Below, piece by piece: positions 10,867-21,083 of a DNA stretch of 28,116 nucleotides. The position numbers were made by a program, and so were the translations under genes. The notes beneath the pieces were generated by a model. The model was not told where the DNA came from and made no database searches. It was given only the letters and a program-made list of their open reading frames with translations. This stretch comes from Hymenopellis radicata. Lineage: Eukaryota; Basidiomycota; Agaricomycetes; Agaricales; Physalacriaceae. Each line of letters opens with the position of its first letter. The first letter of the stretch is position 1. Location: assembly GCA_015501595.1 (NCBI GenBank), contig JADNRX010000643.1, positions 1 to 28,116 on the forward strand, given 5' to 3'.

Positions 10867-11845
10867 ATGGGTCGCGTTATTCGGGCACAGAGGCGGTCGC
10901 ACGCCATCGTACGCCCGCTCGACTTGGGATTGGAATCCATCTGACCGCTATTATTTCACAGTTCAAATCTCACACCCATCTTAACAAAAACCCAGCCCGT
11001 CTGCGCGCGCTGGATTTCGCTGAGCGCAATGGCTATGTCCGTGGAATAGTGAAGGAAATTATTCACGATTCTGGCCGGTGAGTTTTATCCGTAAATATCT
11101 TTTTTCGTCCACTTATCGCGTTTCTAGAGGTGCACCTCTCGCCCGTGTCGTTTTCAGGGATCCATACCGCTACAAGCTCCGCAAAGAGACATTCATTGCC
11201 ACAGAGGGCCTCCACACTGGTGCATTTGTCTACTGTGGCAAGAAGGCCACCCTCAACGTCGGCAACGTCCTCCCCATCTCCCAGTGCCCCGAAGGAACAA
11301 TCGTCTGCAACGTCGAGGAGAAGGTCGGCGACCGTGGTGCTCTTGCCCGGACATCCGGCAACTACGCCACCGTCATTGGACACTCCCCCGACGACAACAA
11401 GACCCGCATCAGACTCCCATCTGGCGCGAAAAAGACCGTTGCTGGCGGTGCCCGTGCGACCGTCGGTATCGTTGCTGGTGGTGGACGTATCGACAAGCCC
11501 TTGCTCAAGGCTGGTCGCGCATACCACAAGTTCAAGGCTAAGCGTTACAAGTGCGTCTTACATTTTGTCTTCAAACTATTCGTTATACTCATGTCCTTTC
11601 CTTTAGCTGGCCCCGTACTCGTGGTGTGGCTATGAACCCCGTGGACCATCCCCACGGTGGTGGTAACCACCAACATATCGGAAAAGCATCTACCATTGCC
11701 CGCTCAGCTGTTCCTGGACAGAAAGTCGGTCTCATCGCCGCTCGCCGGGTACGTCCTTTCTTTCTGCTTTTGCTGGGGTTTCTTATTTACATGTTAATGA
11801 TAGACTGGTCTGTTACGTGGTACCGTCAAGGTCAAGGAGGTTTAA
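10867..11845 (+). CDS. RPL8: 60S ribosomal protein L8 (uL2)
   Basis: Core large-subunit protein near the peptidyl-transferase centre. Fully resolved: exons 10867-10908, 10962-11077, 11128-11550, 11607-11748 and 11804-11845, all with GT/AG introns of 49-56 bp. They total 765 nt, or 254 residues, equal to the yeast protein. It begins [19 protein letters not shown] and ends [12 protein letters not shown]. Highly conserved stretches include [35 protein letters not shown] and, near the C-terminus, [18 protein letters not shown], whose invariant His is important for peptidyl transfer. No frame break occurs in any exon, unlike many neighbours. The gene is divergent from the multicopper oxidase. Confidence 0.97.
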
Positions 11846-12230
11846 GCCGATACTTTATCATGCCCCCATCTGTATGCTACCACTATGCGAAAGCCAAAAT
11901 ACTTTGCATGATTTTATGATACTCATCCACTCCGGCAAGTGTGATCTGCGTTCACGTTACATTCTGTATCTGGAGTCTGTAATTCCTGTGCATCGTACCC
12001 ACCAGGCTAGCACGTCTTGAATCCTCATCCTCAGCGTTACCTGTGTACCTGTGCGATTGATACTTCAACTTGTAAAGCCTCCACCAAGTCGAACGTGCAA
12101 CCTCATGCTGTCCTATCGTACACAGTGTTGCATTGTGGCAAAATGTGCCAATGCGCACGCCGTCATCTGGGCTTACTCACTACAGACACCGAAAATGCTA
12201 TTGTAACGTTCATTGGTCATCTGAAATGAT

Positions 12231-13440
12231 CACCAAATCATGCTTACACTGTCAGTGTGTGAACTTCTGAAGATCTTTGCGTTTCCTGGCCAGGCAAGAA
12301 AGACAAATACAATCTCGATGTGTTCATGAACGCTCAGTCCATCAATAACGCTATGTCTCAATGATGACTTGATCTATGCTGTTCTTTCAAGGACCGATTG
12401 AGAAACGGGATAATCTCAGTGACACGAACAGATATTCTGAAGTATTCATGGCGATGCAGATAACTCTTCCATTGTGGTTGAGGGAAACACTGAGGAGGAT
12501 TCAACATCTCAATCAATGCTTGAGCAGAGGATCCTAGTTCTCCAGCAGTGTATTACTAATCACCATATCGTTTGCGCAAACGCCACGTAAAGTGACAAGC
12601 GTCCTGGAGCAGTCAGAAGACCAAGACAGAAAATGATGCAGGGTTGACGAGGACCACGGGAGTTCACGATTCGTTCCAAGGGGATGAGTTCGTGAGCGTA
12701 GCTGCGTAACGGGCGCCACAGAGGTAGGGTCGCTTCGCTAACTTCAATAGTTGAATTTTCAATCTCGAATGCCTGTCAGATGTTCTGTGGCGAGTCTGGC
12801 CCCGCTTATTCCTCAAAGAAAAAAAGAGACGATCAGAACTTGGACCATATTCGAGCGCACTCGCCTCTCAATTGGCTAATGTAACGCACGTTAGTCAATT
12901 GAGAGTCGAGACCACCGCTAAATCACTCTTACGGTGTGTGAACTAGTCGTCCTCGAGACCAGATCTTTGGATACAGTTCGCGAGGTCACTATCCTGCATC
13001 GCTACAGCGGGAGATGTCGTGAGGATAACTGCATAATGGACGCCACAGAGTAGTAGGGTCGAGCTTTGTAAGAACTTCAATAGTCGCACGTGGAAGGTAT
13101 TCATGTCAGATGTTCTCGAATCTCCAGCGCGTCACCTTGCTTAGGCCGGCAAGAACTATGGAAGGTAACGATCAGAACTTGAACCATACTGGAACTCACT
13201 CGCCTTCAGATCTGAGATTGCTGTCCATGGCGTGGAAAACCTTCCTGTAATGTTCTTTAGGCAATTAAAACCGTGACCAAATCATTCTTACAGTGTGCGA
13301 ACTCGTTGTTGCTGGACCAGAACAACTCGCGATATCTTACGCCAAAGTAGGACGTGGATCCAGTTACGAGCACCAACCTGAGCTAGTGACGCGACGTGAT
13401 AACAATTACTTGATTGAATCTATGCTCTCTCAATAAAAGA
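12231..13440. repeat. Degenerate tandem repeats, period about 330-360 bp
   Basis: Several short blocks recur in the same order. CGCCACAGAG + TAGGGTCG occurs at 12714 and 13041, GTCAGATGTTCT at 12775 and 13106, ACGATCAGAACTTG at 12829 and 13168, CACTCGCCT at 12858 and 13197, and AATCA.TCTTAC.GTGTG.GAACT at 12921 and 13280. A further copy of the last block starts near 12235 (AAATCATGCTTACACTG...GTGTGTGAAC) and a weaker one near 12557. ACTTGAT..CTATGCT recurs at about 12367 and 13408. The copies are diverged, so this is an old duplication with at least two clear and up to four partial units. Origin unknown. Confidence 0.6.
12865..12905. repeat. Near-perfect inverted repeat (hairpin)
   Basis: CTCTCAATTGGCTAA at 12865-12879 is matched by TTAGTCAATTGAGAG at 12891-12905: 14 of 15 pairs fit, with a spacer of 11 bases that can pair further at its edges. 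It lies inside one copy of the degenerate tandem repeat and is not kept at the matching place of the next copy (about 13203). Could be a MITE remnant, a structured RNA or a cruciform. Confidence 0.7.
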
Positions 13441-13573
13441 ACAGATCTACAAGAGTGTTAAGAAGACTTACAGGACTTGCAAGTTCTATCGCTGCTACCG
13501 ACGTTATCCTTTACTTGGAGCAAAACGTAGAGGAGCATATATCAGCCTCCCAATTCACGCCCGTGACCTCGAT

Positions 13574-14058
13574 ATGGCGGGATCTACTGATATCTGCACA
13601 CCTCAAGTGCACGAGACTATCCTGAACCCAAGCTATGAGGAGTTGCTCCTCGAACGCGATCAGATGAAGGGTATGCCGCCGTCCTTGCCCACCGTGCGCT
13701 CCGTTTCGTTGACCAAATGCGGCAGAGGAGAAGAAGAATCTCCGCCAGAAGCTAGCTTACACTACGAAGCAGCTGAAAACAATGACTGGTTCGTGTTTTC
13801 GCGCCTGGTTCGCGTATCAAACGCTGACGCCGCTCCGGTCTGGCTGCGGTAGACATCATAACCCAAGAGTACAATATTGTACGTCGCGAGAGGCAGTTTC
13901 TGGAAGTTGCGGCCGAGGAAGACACAAGTGAGGATTTGAGGAAAGTCGTGCAGGATCATATTGAAGTCTTGGAGAAAACGGAGGAGACATATGAGGAGTT
14001 TCTGGGTATTGCAGATGAGGACGCGAGAAGGCAATTATACGCGACTGAGAAGGATTGA
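13574..14058 (+). CDS. Small coiled-coil hypothetical protein
   Basis: Not recognised. Three exons with proper GT/AG introns give an unbroken frame: 13574-13670, 13726-13788 and 13853-14058, 366 nt or 121 residues, stop TGA 14056-14058. The start MAGSTDICTPQVHE leads into a charged helical region (YEELLLERDQMKEEKKNLRQ) and then TKQLKTMTDIITQEYN, EFLEVAAEEDTSEDLRK-like and LEKTEETYEEFLG stretches. This pattern, rich in Glu, Lys, Leu and Gln, suggests one long coiled coil. No signal peptide, membrane segment or catalytic motif is visible. The clean splicing with frame kept across both introns is good evidence that it is real. Function unknown. Confidence 0.72.
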
Positions 14059-14150
14059 ACAAGCAGGTAGTAGCCTGAAGAGTGTGTATAACACGTGATA
14101 TGTAACACCACCACCACTTGCTCTTGACTTCCATGGGCGGCGCAAATTAC

Positions 14151-15991
14151 ATGGGAGGCAGAAAGTGCGTCTGCCCTATGCCAGCCAACAGCATCCTCAT
14201 TTCGACCTAGAAATGCTGCCAAAAAGCGATTCAAAGATCCTGCTGCTCGCCTAGAAAAAACGCTTTTTCAGTCGCCAGAAATTGAACATTTTATCAAAGC
14301 CTATCCCCACAAATCCGGCCAAAATATTGAAAAGTCCGTCAGATATCGGTTTCACACACGCGAGGAGGCGTACGGCATCCATGGAGGGCACTAGTCGTAT
14401 AGAAAGCCCAGACCGCCGCTTCGAGGAGGTTAGATTGTCTAGCGAGGGATCCGAGAACAGGAATTCAAGGGTTCTCGAGGCCTTGGATACTTCTGAGCGT
14501 AGGCAATGTGCTCTTGCTTGGATCTTCTGCGTTGACTGCGCAAATAGCGTTGTCCCTACAAGCAGCCTTGGACCAAATCTTGTCTCTACCAGACCTCGCA
14601 GGATTGACGAGGACCAAGCGACCGCGGCCGAACGACATTCCTATTCTCCCGCCCCAATCAAAGGTAAAACCTGGACTTGCCTCAACTGTTAGTGCTCACA
14701 AACGTTGCAGAGACGCCGGGAAAATAGCTCTGTGACCGCGTCTACCCTGGAAGACCGAGCAGACCAATCGACGAGAAACGATTCACACTTGGACCCTAGC
14801 CAATCCGAATACCATCGTTCCAGCACCGACGCGTTTGTTTTCGGTGGCCGTTCAATACGCACCCTCACGCGAGAGACCTTCACCGGTAACGTCTTTGAAT
14901 ATGACGATCCCTGGAAAGCTGCTGGCATCGTCCTGGGTGTAGAAACCGCGTCCTCAGATGGACCTATTGCCGCCTCATCCCGCAGCCCCATCTTTGTCCA
15001 ACCCGAACGACCGCTCGCATACTCATCCGAGACACAGCTTCAATCTGCTGCTTTGTATAGCTCTCCATCACCCAACTACGAACGCCAGTCTCAGCCGTTC
15101 ATCTTCGACGATGATCTTCCTCCTAACGCTCATCCCGCAATGTTCGATTTACCGACGTCTTCTCCTCCGTCGCGCACAGTTTCCAGTGAAATTCCCATTG
15201 CGTCCTATGGTGACGAGGTCGAACCAGATAGTCGGGATTACGCTGCTATCTTCGAAGAAGAACAGCCTGCCGACATGGATAGTGAAGTGTCTTATGAGGA
15301 AGAGGAAGTGTCGAACCGGATGAATGACACCTCCGCTTCGAATCACCTACGAACACCCTACGAGTCTCGATCTTCTGTGCACAACGAGTATAATTTGTCC
15401 TCGCGTCAATACTCTTCTGCTTCTCGACTTCAATATGGCGATGACTTTTCTAGCTGGATCCATGTCCCTTCCGAAGACCCTGATATGCCTTTGATCGATA
15501 CTCGAGATGTCGTCAACGAGAACGATTTCTCGGAGTTTTCAAGCTGGGTTGATCTTCCCTCTGCGTCTTCTGCGCCTCGCAAACCTTCCAGTCCGCTTTT
15601 CAGGCCGCTTGCAAAGTCTGACGATGTCTTTTCCATGTCGATAGCTTCACGGAATGGTGCTTCGCGCCTCGGATTTCTCAAGCTTCCAATGTCGACGCCA
15701 AAGCCCGTCCAGAGCTTCGTGCCTCTCCCAGCTCCTCCTATGCGCAGTATACCATTAGGAACGAGGCAACAACCGACGACCCGATATTCTCCTGTACGGG
15801 TACCTTTGGTTATGAAGCCCGCGGTGGCAATGAACGACGACAGGGAGTCCGCAGATCATGTCGATGCGCGGGATGTGGGTATCAGATTCACTGGGAGTAT
15901 GGTCGATGAGAGGAATGATGTACCGTCAAATTATGCAGGACTGTGTCTGTTTACGAAGGCGGAGCTGCTGGATTCTGACTCGGACGAGTGA
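14151..15991 (+). CDS. Large disordered hypothetical protein
   Basis: Not recognised. The last exon, 14711-15991, is one open frame of 426 codons. Introns 14664-14710 and 14499-14547 extend it upstream with the frame kept (LEALDTSEPLSLQAALDQ, then LAGLTRTKRPRPN). The 5' end is uncertain: an ATG at 14151, intron 14165-14210 and a basic exon (NAAKKRFKDPAARLEK) would fit, but a frame change is needed at about 14282. The protein is Ser/Pro/Asp-rich and mostly disordered, with an acidic stretch (FEEEQPADMDSEVSYEEEE, about 15255-15310), two related SSWI/SSWVDLPS-type repeats at about 15450 and 15540, and an acidic end (LLDSDSDE). A basic patch KRPRPN could be a nuclear localisation signal. No enzyme motif. 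Possibly a regulatory or scaffold protein; this is a guess. Confidence 0.68.
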
Positions 15992-16613
15992 CTGACCGTT
16001 TCGACGTTTTTTACTTGATACCTCAATATCAATGCCAAACCTTATACCATTTCCGAGCCAGATATGGTCCTGGTGGCCGTCACCGTCTGCATCAATGAAT
16101 TCCAAAAGATTCAAGCTCTCTGTTGGGGGCTGTTCTGATTCAATTGGATCGTGGCCACAGCGACTTGTCATCGACGCGCGACTTCGACCAACATCCAACG
16201 CGCTTTCCTCATGCTGATGCGACCAGGATGCGACGAACCAAGGTGAACGATTGTCGGGTTACGAGACTAGCGACGAACACCTGAATCATGAACTCTTCTT
16301 GAGTCTTTGCCAGTTGAGTAAGAAGCCATGGTACTGGCCATCCGACCACGGTCTATCATTCTAATCTGTCGCCGTAACCACTTGGCTATAGCGCCGCGAA
16401 TGATGATTGCTGACCCGTGTGGCGTGGGAATAAGCTTCTTGAATGCAAAATTCAAATGAGTAGTGTGGCGTCACTGTTGTGATCATACCTATGGGAGAAG
16501 GATGTAAGGTGGCTTGATGCAAAGTTGATGGCCTCGAATACGCACTGGTCGAATTATGCGCTCTATCATTGACTATCAAGTGAAATTGTAAAACTACACA
16601 TGTCAGGTTGAAT
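15992..16613. other. Intergenic region with a truncated tRNA copy
   Basis: No supportable protein gene. It holds the 3' flank of the disordered-protein gene and the 5'-half tRNA duplicate at 16361-16396. Confidence 0.5.
16361..16396 (-). pseudogene. Truncated tRNA-Ser-like 5' half
   Basis: These 36 bases match 16681-16716 at all but one position, exactly 320 bp away. They form the 5' acceptor strand, D-arm and 5' anticodon stem of the tRNA on the minus strand. The loop continues TTAGA, which would read as AGA (serine) at 16360-16362. No matching 3' half (anticodon stem, variable arm, T-arm) follows within 150 bp, so this is a fragment rather than a working gene. Confidence 0.7.
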
Positions 16614-16715
16614 CGACGCCAGCAGGATTTGAACCTGCGCCCTCAAAGAGGAACAGATTGCACACTGGTTTAACTTTATCCTAATCTGTCGCCGTAACCA
16701 ATTGGCTATAGCGCC
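16614..16715 (-). tRNA. tRNA with serine-type body, intron-containing; anticodon loop reads AGG
   Basis: Minus strand. Acceptor GGCGCTA (16709-16715) pairs with TGGCGTC (16615-16621), followed by discriminator G at 16614. D-arm GCC/GGC, anticodon stem ACAGA/TCTGT, long variable arm CCTC-TTT-GAGG and T-arm GCAGG-TTCAAAT-CCTGC are all present. The anticodon loop holds 27 nt, so a 20-nt intron at the usual place after position 37 leaves about 82 nt, normal for a type II tRNA. Long variable arm, G73 and the GCGCAGGTTC...CCTGC T-arm match serine tRNAs. By position, however, the anticodon is AGG (16680-16682), which would read a proline codon; a shifted fold would give UAG (leucine). The truncated copy nearby has AGA. 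A mutated copy or a sequence error is possible. Confidence 0.85.
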
Positions 16716-16979
16716 GTATGACGTTAAGATGTGACACTGTGGCGGCTCGCGGGCAGGGGTATCGTTGAAATAGCTACAGTATGAGCATCAAGACCATCAT
16801 TGACATTAGTTCTTAACTTACATAGGCAGTATGGTGAAGGAGAGCGAAGCAACAACGCAAGAAGAGAACTTTCGCCTGTGGCTGTGCTAGGTACATTGTG
16901 GCGGAGTTTGAATTGGGGGCACGCGTGGCGCGCCGTGGGTCGTCACGTCAAGAGTTGGAGTTGGTCGACCTTGACCACA

Positions 16980-18180
16980 ATGGCTGGTGCGTGAATCAGT
17001 GCTACTGCTAGGGCTAATCGTGACAGTCTCGTTCACAACTATTAGGAATCATGGACCGCACGCACCAGCATCTTCTTTCCCACAAGGCAAATTTTGAAGG
17101 CTGGGATACATTCATTTTCTTGGAAAGATGCCCTGGACAACTGCTTGTTGGCAAGCCTCTTGTAACTATCGCGCGGCGGAAAAATGAAAGATTCTCAGGC
17201 ATGAATACAACAAGATTCAAATTGAACACCACCGATGTCTCTCGTTGGCTGAGCATTATCTCGAGAGGCGAAGTCTCCGACGCTCCTACAATTTATCCCT
17301 GCCAAAATCGTGGCCGTTGGTATCCTTTTGTACATGCCTACAGAGTTGGGCAATCCAGTTGATTGGAGTAGTTCGGCAAACTGGGAAATTGGTAATTATA
17401 CGCTCAAAGACATAGGATTCGATGAGTTTTTTTTCACGGGCGGTCCCCCTACTACAACGAAAGAACGCGCGCGATACATTGAAAACCAGGTCAGCCGATG
17501 TCCGAAACTTTGTGTATCTTGTTTGTTAACAAAGTATAGCCCAATGCAACATCAGGACCCACCTCAACAAATTCTGCCGATTCCTTGGTATTCGTCATCT
17601 CCCCGGACGTGTCCCATCCAAGAGAAGTGACGTGTATCGACGTTGACGGAGACTTGGCGGTTCGTGCTCCTCATATAGTTTTGTTGACCCATCTCAAACT
17701 ATACGCAGACTGCCAACAATTACATCTCACTACCATCCCCTTTAAAAGACGACTTTACGAAGAACAACTTCGGGTGGGATGTTGATGTTTGTGATGTCTT
17801 TCGAAAAGGGCCAGGAACTAATACGTTCACAGCGGTCTTCCATCCGAGTCGTTACATTTCCAGGTCTTTCTACGGAATCGCAGTCTCTTCTTGCTCAATG
17901 TTCTCTTCGAATGGCAAACCCTGAATCAGCCAAATTTCTGCTGAATCATTTTCGGGTTTGTCTACAGGTTCATTGCCTTTACGGAGATGTCCACAATGAA
18001 TACGGACCGACGAGCATCACTAATAGATTAGACTTGTGGGCTGAGGACGTTCCAGATGATGATAAGGACACACTTGATGTCGCCATACGCGCTTCACGGA
18101 TATCAGTACGCACTCGAGTGCCTTCAACAAGAGCAGTATTGAAGACTGATCATGCTCCATTCGACAGATGGGATTGTTAG
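16980..18180 (+). CDS. Unrecognised protein gene, frameshifted
   Basis: Not assigned to a family. A small first exon (ATG 16980, intron 16987-17045) or an ATG at 17051 starts it. Coding stretches follow in several frames: FEGWDTFIFLERCPGQLLVGKP (read with a break), RFKLNTTDVSRWLSIIS (about 17205-17270), IVAVGILLYMPTELGNPVDW (about 17305-17365), YTLKDIGFDEFFFTGGPP, then after an intron (17491-17539) SLVFVISPDVSHPREVT, CIDVDGDLAVRAPHIVLLTHL (split here by frame), DDFTKNNFGWDVDVCDVF, TNTFTAVFHPSRYIS, and finally LYGDVHNEYGPTSITNR-DLWAEDVPDDDKDTL, ending TAG 18178-18180. Frame changes at about 17290, 17735 and 17880 need missing bases or introns. Residue use looks like a folded soluble protein with one hydrophobic stretch. 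It converges on the FunK1 gene, with about 190 bp between. Confidence 0.55.
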
Positions 18181-18373
18181 CCGCTCAAGAAGCTAGCAAC
18201 GACAGTTCTTCCGAAACTGTAGTTTACTAGTTTTGCTACGGATACAGTCCAGTCCGGAGCAGAACGCTCAAACCAGTCTTTCGACACGCGCCATGAGACT
18301 CGCGCGTCGCTTTGCGGGCAAACATTGCGTGTTATGTTTACATCACACTTTACGCCAGATACAAAGGTAATTT

Positions 18374-20724
18374 CTATTTCTCAAGCCTCCCTTTCTTTGG
18401 CGCCCTATGATCAGCCACATCATCATTTGGCTCGTCAACGTAGTCGTCGTCGTCACCATTTCCATTGCCTCGAGAACGCTTGCTCTGAGTGGCTGACCGG
18501 GGCCGATGTTGTGCGAACTTTGTAAGCTTGGGAACAGCGGCGCCAAGCGCATAGCTGCGAGTGCACAAGTCTAAGAGTAGTCCGTACAATGGGCCATAAT
18601 TGGAACGGTCCAATGGGTCAGATAGCTGCCTGAATGCCGTGTAGATTGCAATGCGAACATTTTCGCTTTCCAGGCCGATGTGTTGAACACTTGGATGCAA
18701 ACAGTTCCGCTTTACACCTATTGAGAAAGCCATCAGGCGCTCTAAAGATCCCGATATGTCATTGACAAAGATTTCGCGCGCATGCTCTTGGGACGGAAGA
18801 TGTTGTACACGTTCGAGTATGGTCCAAACATGTACCCACCAAACAGATTCAATGTCATGGAGGAAGTTGTGTCGGGGTTGTGTTGGCCAAACAAGATGTT
18901 CAGAAGGAGGAGGGGTGTAAAAAGCTCGCCCACCCATAAGCTCACAAGCCATAAAGAACGGTGTGCCCTACAGTCGTGAAGTTTCAGTACAGGGTCAGAG
19001 TGTATGAATGAAGAGAGCGTACCGTCTTGGGATCTGGACTTGCCGTTGTTCCGGATACTTCCTTCAGATACTCTAGGTCACCCAAGATTCCTCGTCCGGC
19101 GTACCACAAAATATTGCCGCCACTTATATCGCGGTGGATTGAGCCAATAAGGAACAGGATTATGAGGCCTAACGCAAGGTAATACTTAGCTCAAGATCAA
19201 GACGAAGAAACGGAAAGATAGCACAAAGACATACCAATTACGCCATCTTTGAGAGCCTTCATGGAGTCGCGAAAACTGGTTACTTCCTGTACAGCCTCAC
19301 ACACCTCTTCGAAAACGACCCGATATTGCCTTTTTGGAACAAAGCGGCGCAGAACTTTGGATGCTAGGTTGTCCTTGGCAGGCGGCTCTCGCCACGAATT
19401 AATTTGGAAACAAGAGGGGTCCGCCGAGTCGCTTTGGGGGAACGCAGGGCAGGGCCGAGCTGAATCGGCGAGAGACTTTGTAGTGAGCCCTACGTTATCG
19501 CAAACAATAGTGAGAAAGTGTTGCTGATATGTCCCATCTTTGAGTAAGCTACGGACAGTGGTCCGGTGAGGTTCTGGTAGGCTCAAGAAGGCATCCGATA
19601 CAGACTTGTCCAGTTCGTCTGCCTGTAAAGCCTTGACAAACTTATCAACGCCATCCACAATACCCTTTTTAATTTCTCGCTCTGTCCTTGCGTCTTTGTC
19701 GATCCAGACGTCCTTCAAAACGACGTCCTCTGCATTCTCGATGGGGGTGGGATCGTCAAAAGATTTGACTTCGATGGCCCGCCAGACACGCGTAGCTGGT
19801 CCTGAGATGCACAACGACGGATATTCGGAAAGCGAACGCAGCGTCTTGTAATAGCGCACTTGCCGTGACTCAGTGTCCTCGATTTTGTAGACGAAGTATT
19901 CGGAATGAACGGTGTGGAAAATCGTTTGATCGTGGGATCGAGGCCGAGCTCCTCTGGTGTGGCGAAAATGAAGGCGACCATCGCAATGATGAAGTCGCGG
20001 TAGCTCTAGTGGGCGTATCAAACTCGTATCAATCACAGTAATATCACAGGTGTAGGCGTACCGTCACCCAAGAAAAGCCGTTTGACACGGCCGAATGAGA
20101 ACGTGAAAAGTACCAGACAGCAGCGTACTCATCCTCAACGGCGAGCTAAATTGAAGTCGTAGCGAGCAAAACGATACATATAGGCGTAATGACGCACCCC
20201 GTACATAAACATCCGGCGAGGGTTCTCATTCATGGCAAAGTTCGCGTTAGCGACCAAGGAGTCAGAACAGCGGTTCCTAACCTCCGATTCAGACCTTAAG
20301 GTGGACTTGGTTTTGTACACATTAGTACTGACAGCAATATCTCGCATTGCCAGTCCCCCGTCTTGCCTAATTTCGGCTATTGGATAGAAGCAGCCGTCCA
20401 TGGATTCAGCTACGTTGTTTGAGCGCCGGTGGCGAAGCCTGAAGTTTGCCAAACGGCCTCCTGATATCGCGACCTCCTCCAATTCACGGCAGATGTCCAC
20501 CACTGGGATCGTGGCGTCACTCCACTTTAGTTCCTGTTTGTCATCGCGAACTAGGAAATGTGTGCTCTCAAGGTGTGCGACACACTCATCGATATCAGCA
20601 TCGGTTGGACGAAAGGGGAGGTAGTGCCCATAGAAATCTTCCAAGGACAAGACACCGTCTCGTTTTTCATCACAGCAGCAATGCGTGAGCGCCACTCGGG
20701 CTGGTTGAGAGTTGTGTTGGACAT
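18374..20724 (-). CDS. FunK1-type fungal protein kinase
   Basis: Member of the kinase family expanded in mushroom-forming fungi. Starts at ATG 20724 (MSNTTLNQPEWRSRIAAV). The N-terminal region is followed by VIFHTVHSEYFVYK-like and YKTLRSLSEYPSL (about 19800-19930), then an Arg-rich link, VFEEVCEAVQEVTSF (about 19270-19320) and the catalytic loop HRDISGGNILWY (about 19100-19135). The metal-binding motif is DLEY (about 19075), not DFG, as is common in this family, followed by DPKT-GTPFFMACELM across an intron (about 18940-19035) and HDIESVWWVHVW (about 18830-18870). The basic tail (SKRSRG, then APKKGRLEK) may be a nuclear signal; stop at 18374. The frame breaks near 20665 by one missing base and possibly elsewhere. 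The lysine and other kinase residues cannot be placed confidently. Converges on the 16980 gene. Confidence 0.88.
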
Positions 20725-21083
20725 AGAATCGCACGGGGCATATCGGTGATGGGTTTGAACGACAATGGGTAGCGTTGTGCGGGCTTGGGCTTGAGCCTGT
20801 CAATGAGCAGAAAGAGGCGAACTAACGAATTGAGGCCTAGCGCATAAAGGTACCGTAAGCCGGAGGGCTAAGGACAGCTAGACGTCGCTGTCGTTTCACA
20901 CCACAAATACTGTGTGGCGGCGAGAGGAAGATGGGACGTGCATGTTTCGCACTGTAATGCCGAAGTGATCGACCCGCGGCCGGCCGGCGCACTGTTCTGT
21001 AATCTTCGTCGCATTTCCAACACGAGAATTGAGAGAAGGGTTTTCCAATTATAAGTGTCTACTATATTTGCGAGTCGATATAA
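20725..21083. other. Intergenic spacer upstream of FunK1
   Basis: Between two minus-strand genes. It should hold the FunK1 promoter. A short GC-rich palindrome-like run (GCGGCCGGCCGGCGC at about 20976) is present; no gene or RNA is seen. Confidence 0.5.

Larger units (their letters stand above)
11846..13573. other. Long gene-free region with degenerate repeats
   Basis: About 1.7 kb between RPL8 and the next gene. No open frame here resembles a protein. It contains degenerate tandem repeats (12231-13440) and a strong hairpin (12865-12905), listed separately. A loose C/D-box-like stretch (TGATGA at 12362-12367, CTGA at about 12437) is noted as a finding. The 3' end must hold the promoter of the 13574 gene. 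Confidence 0.6.

Noticed and set aside
10589..10984. 131-codon plus-strand open frame upstream of RPL8
   Set aside because: It runs over RPL8 exon 1 and intron 1 in the wrong frame and resembles nothing; RPL8 is certain.
11063..11527. 154-codon minus-strand open frame opposite RPL8
   Set aside because: Antisense shadow of RPL8 exon 3, caused by its codon bias.
20970..20992. GC-rich palindrome-like run
   Set aside because: Short and low in complexity; no flanking structure suggests a function.
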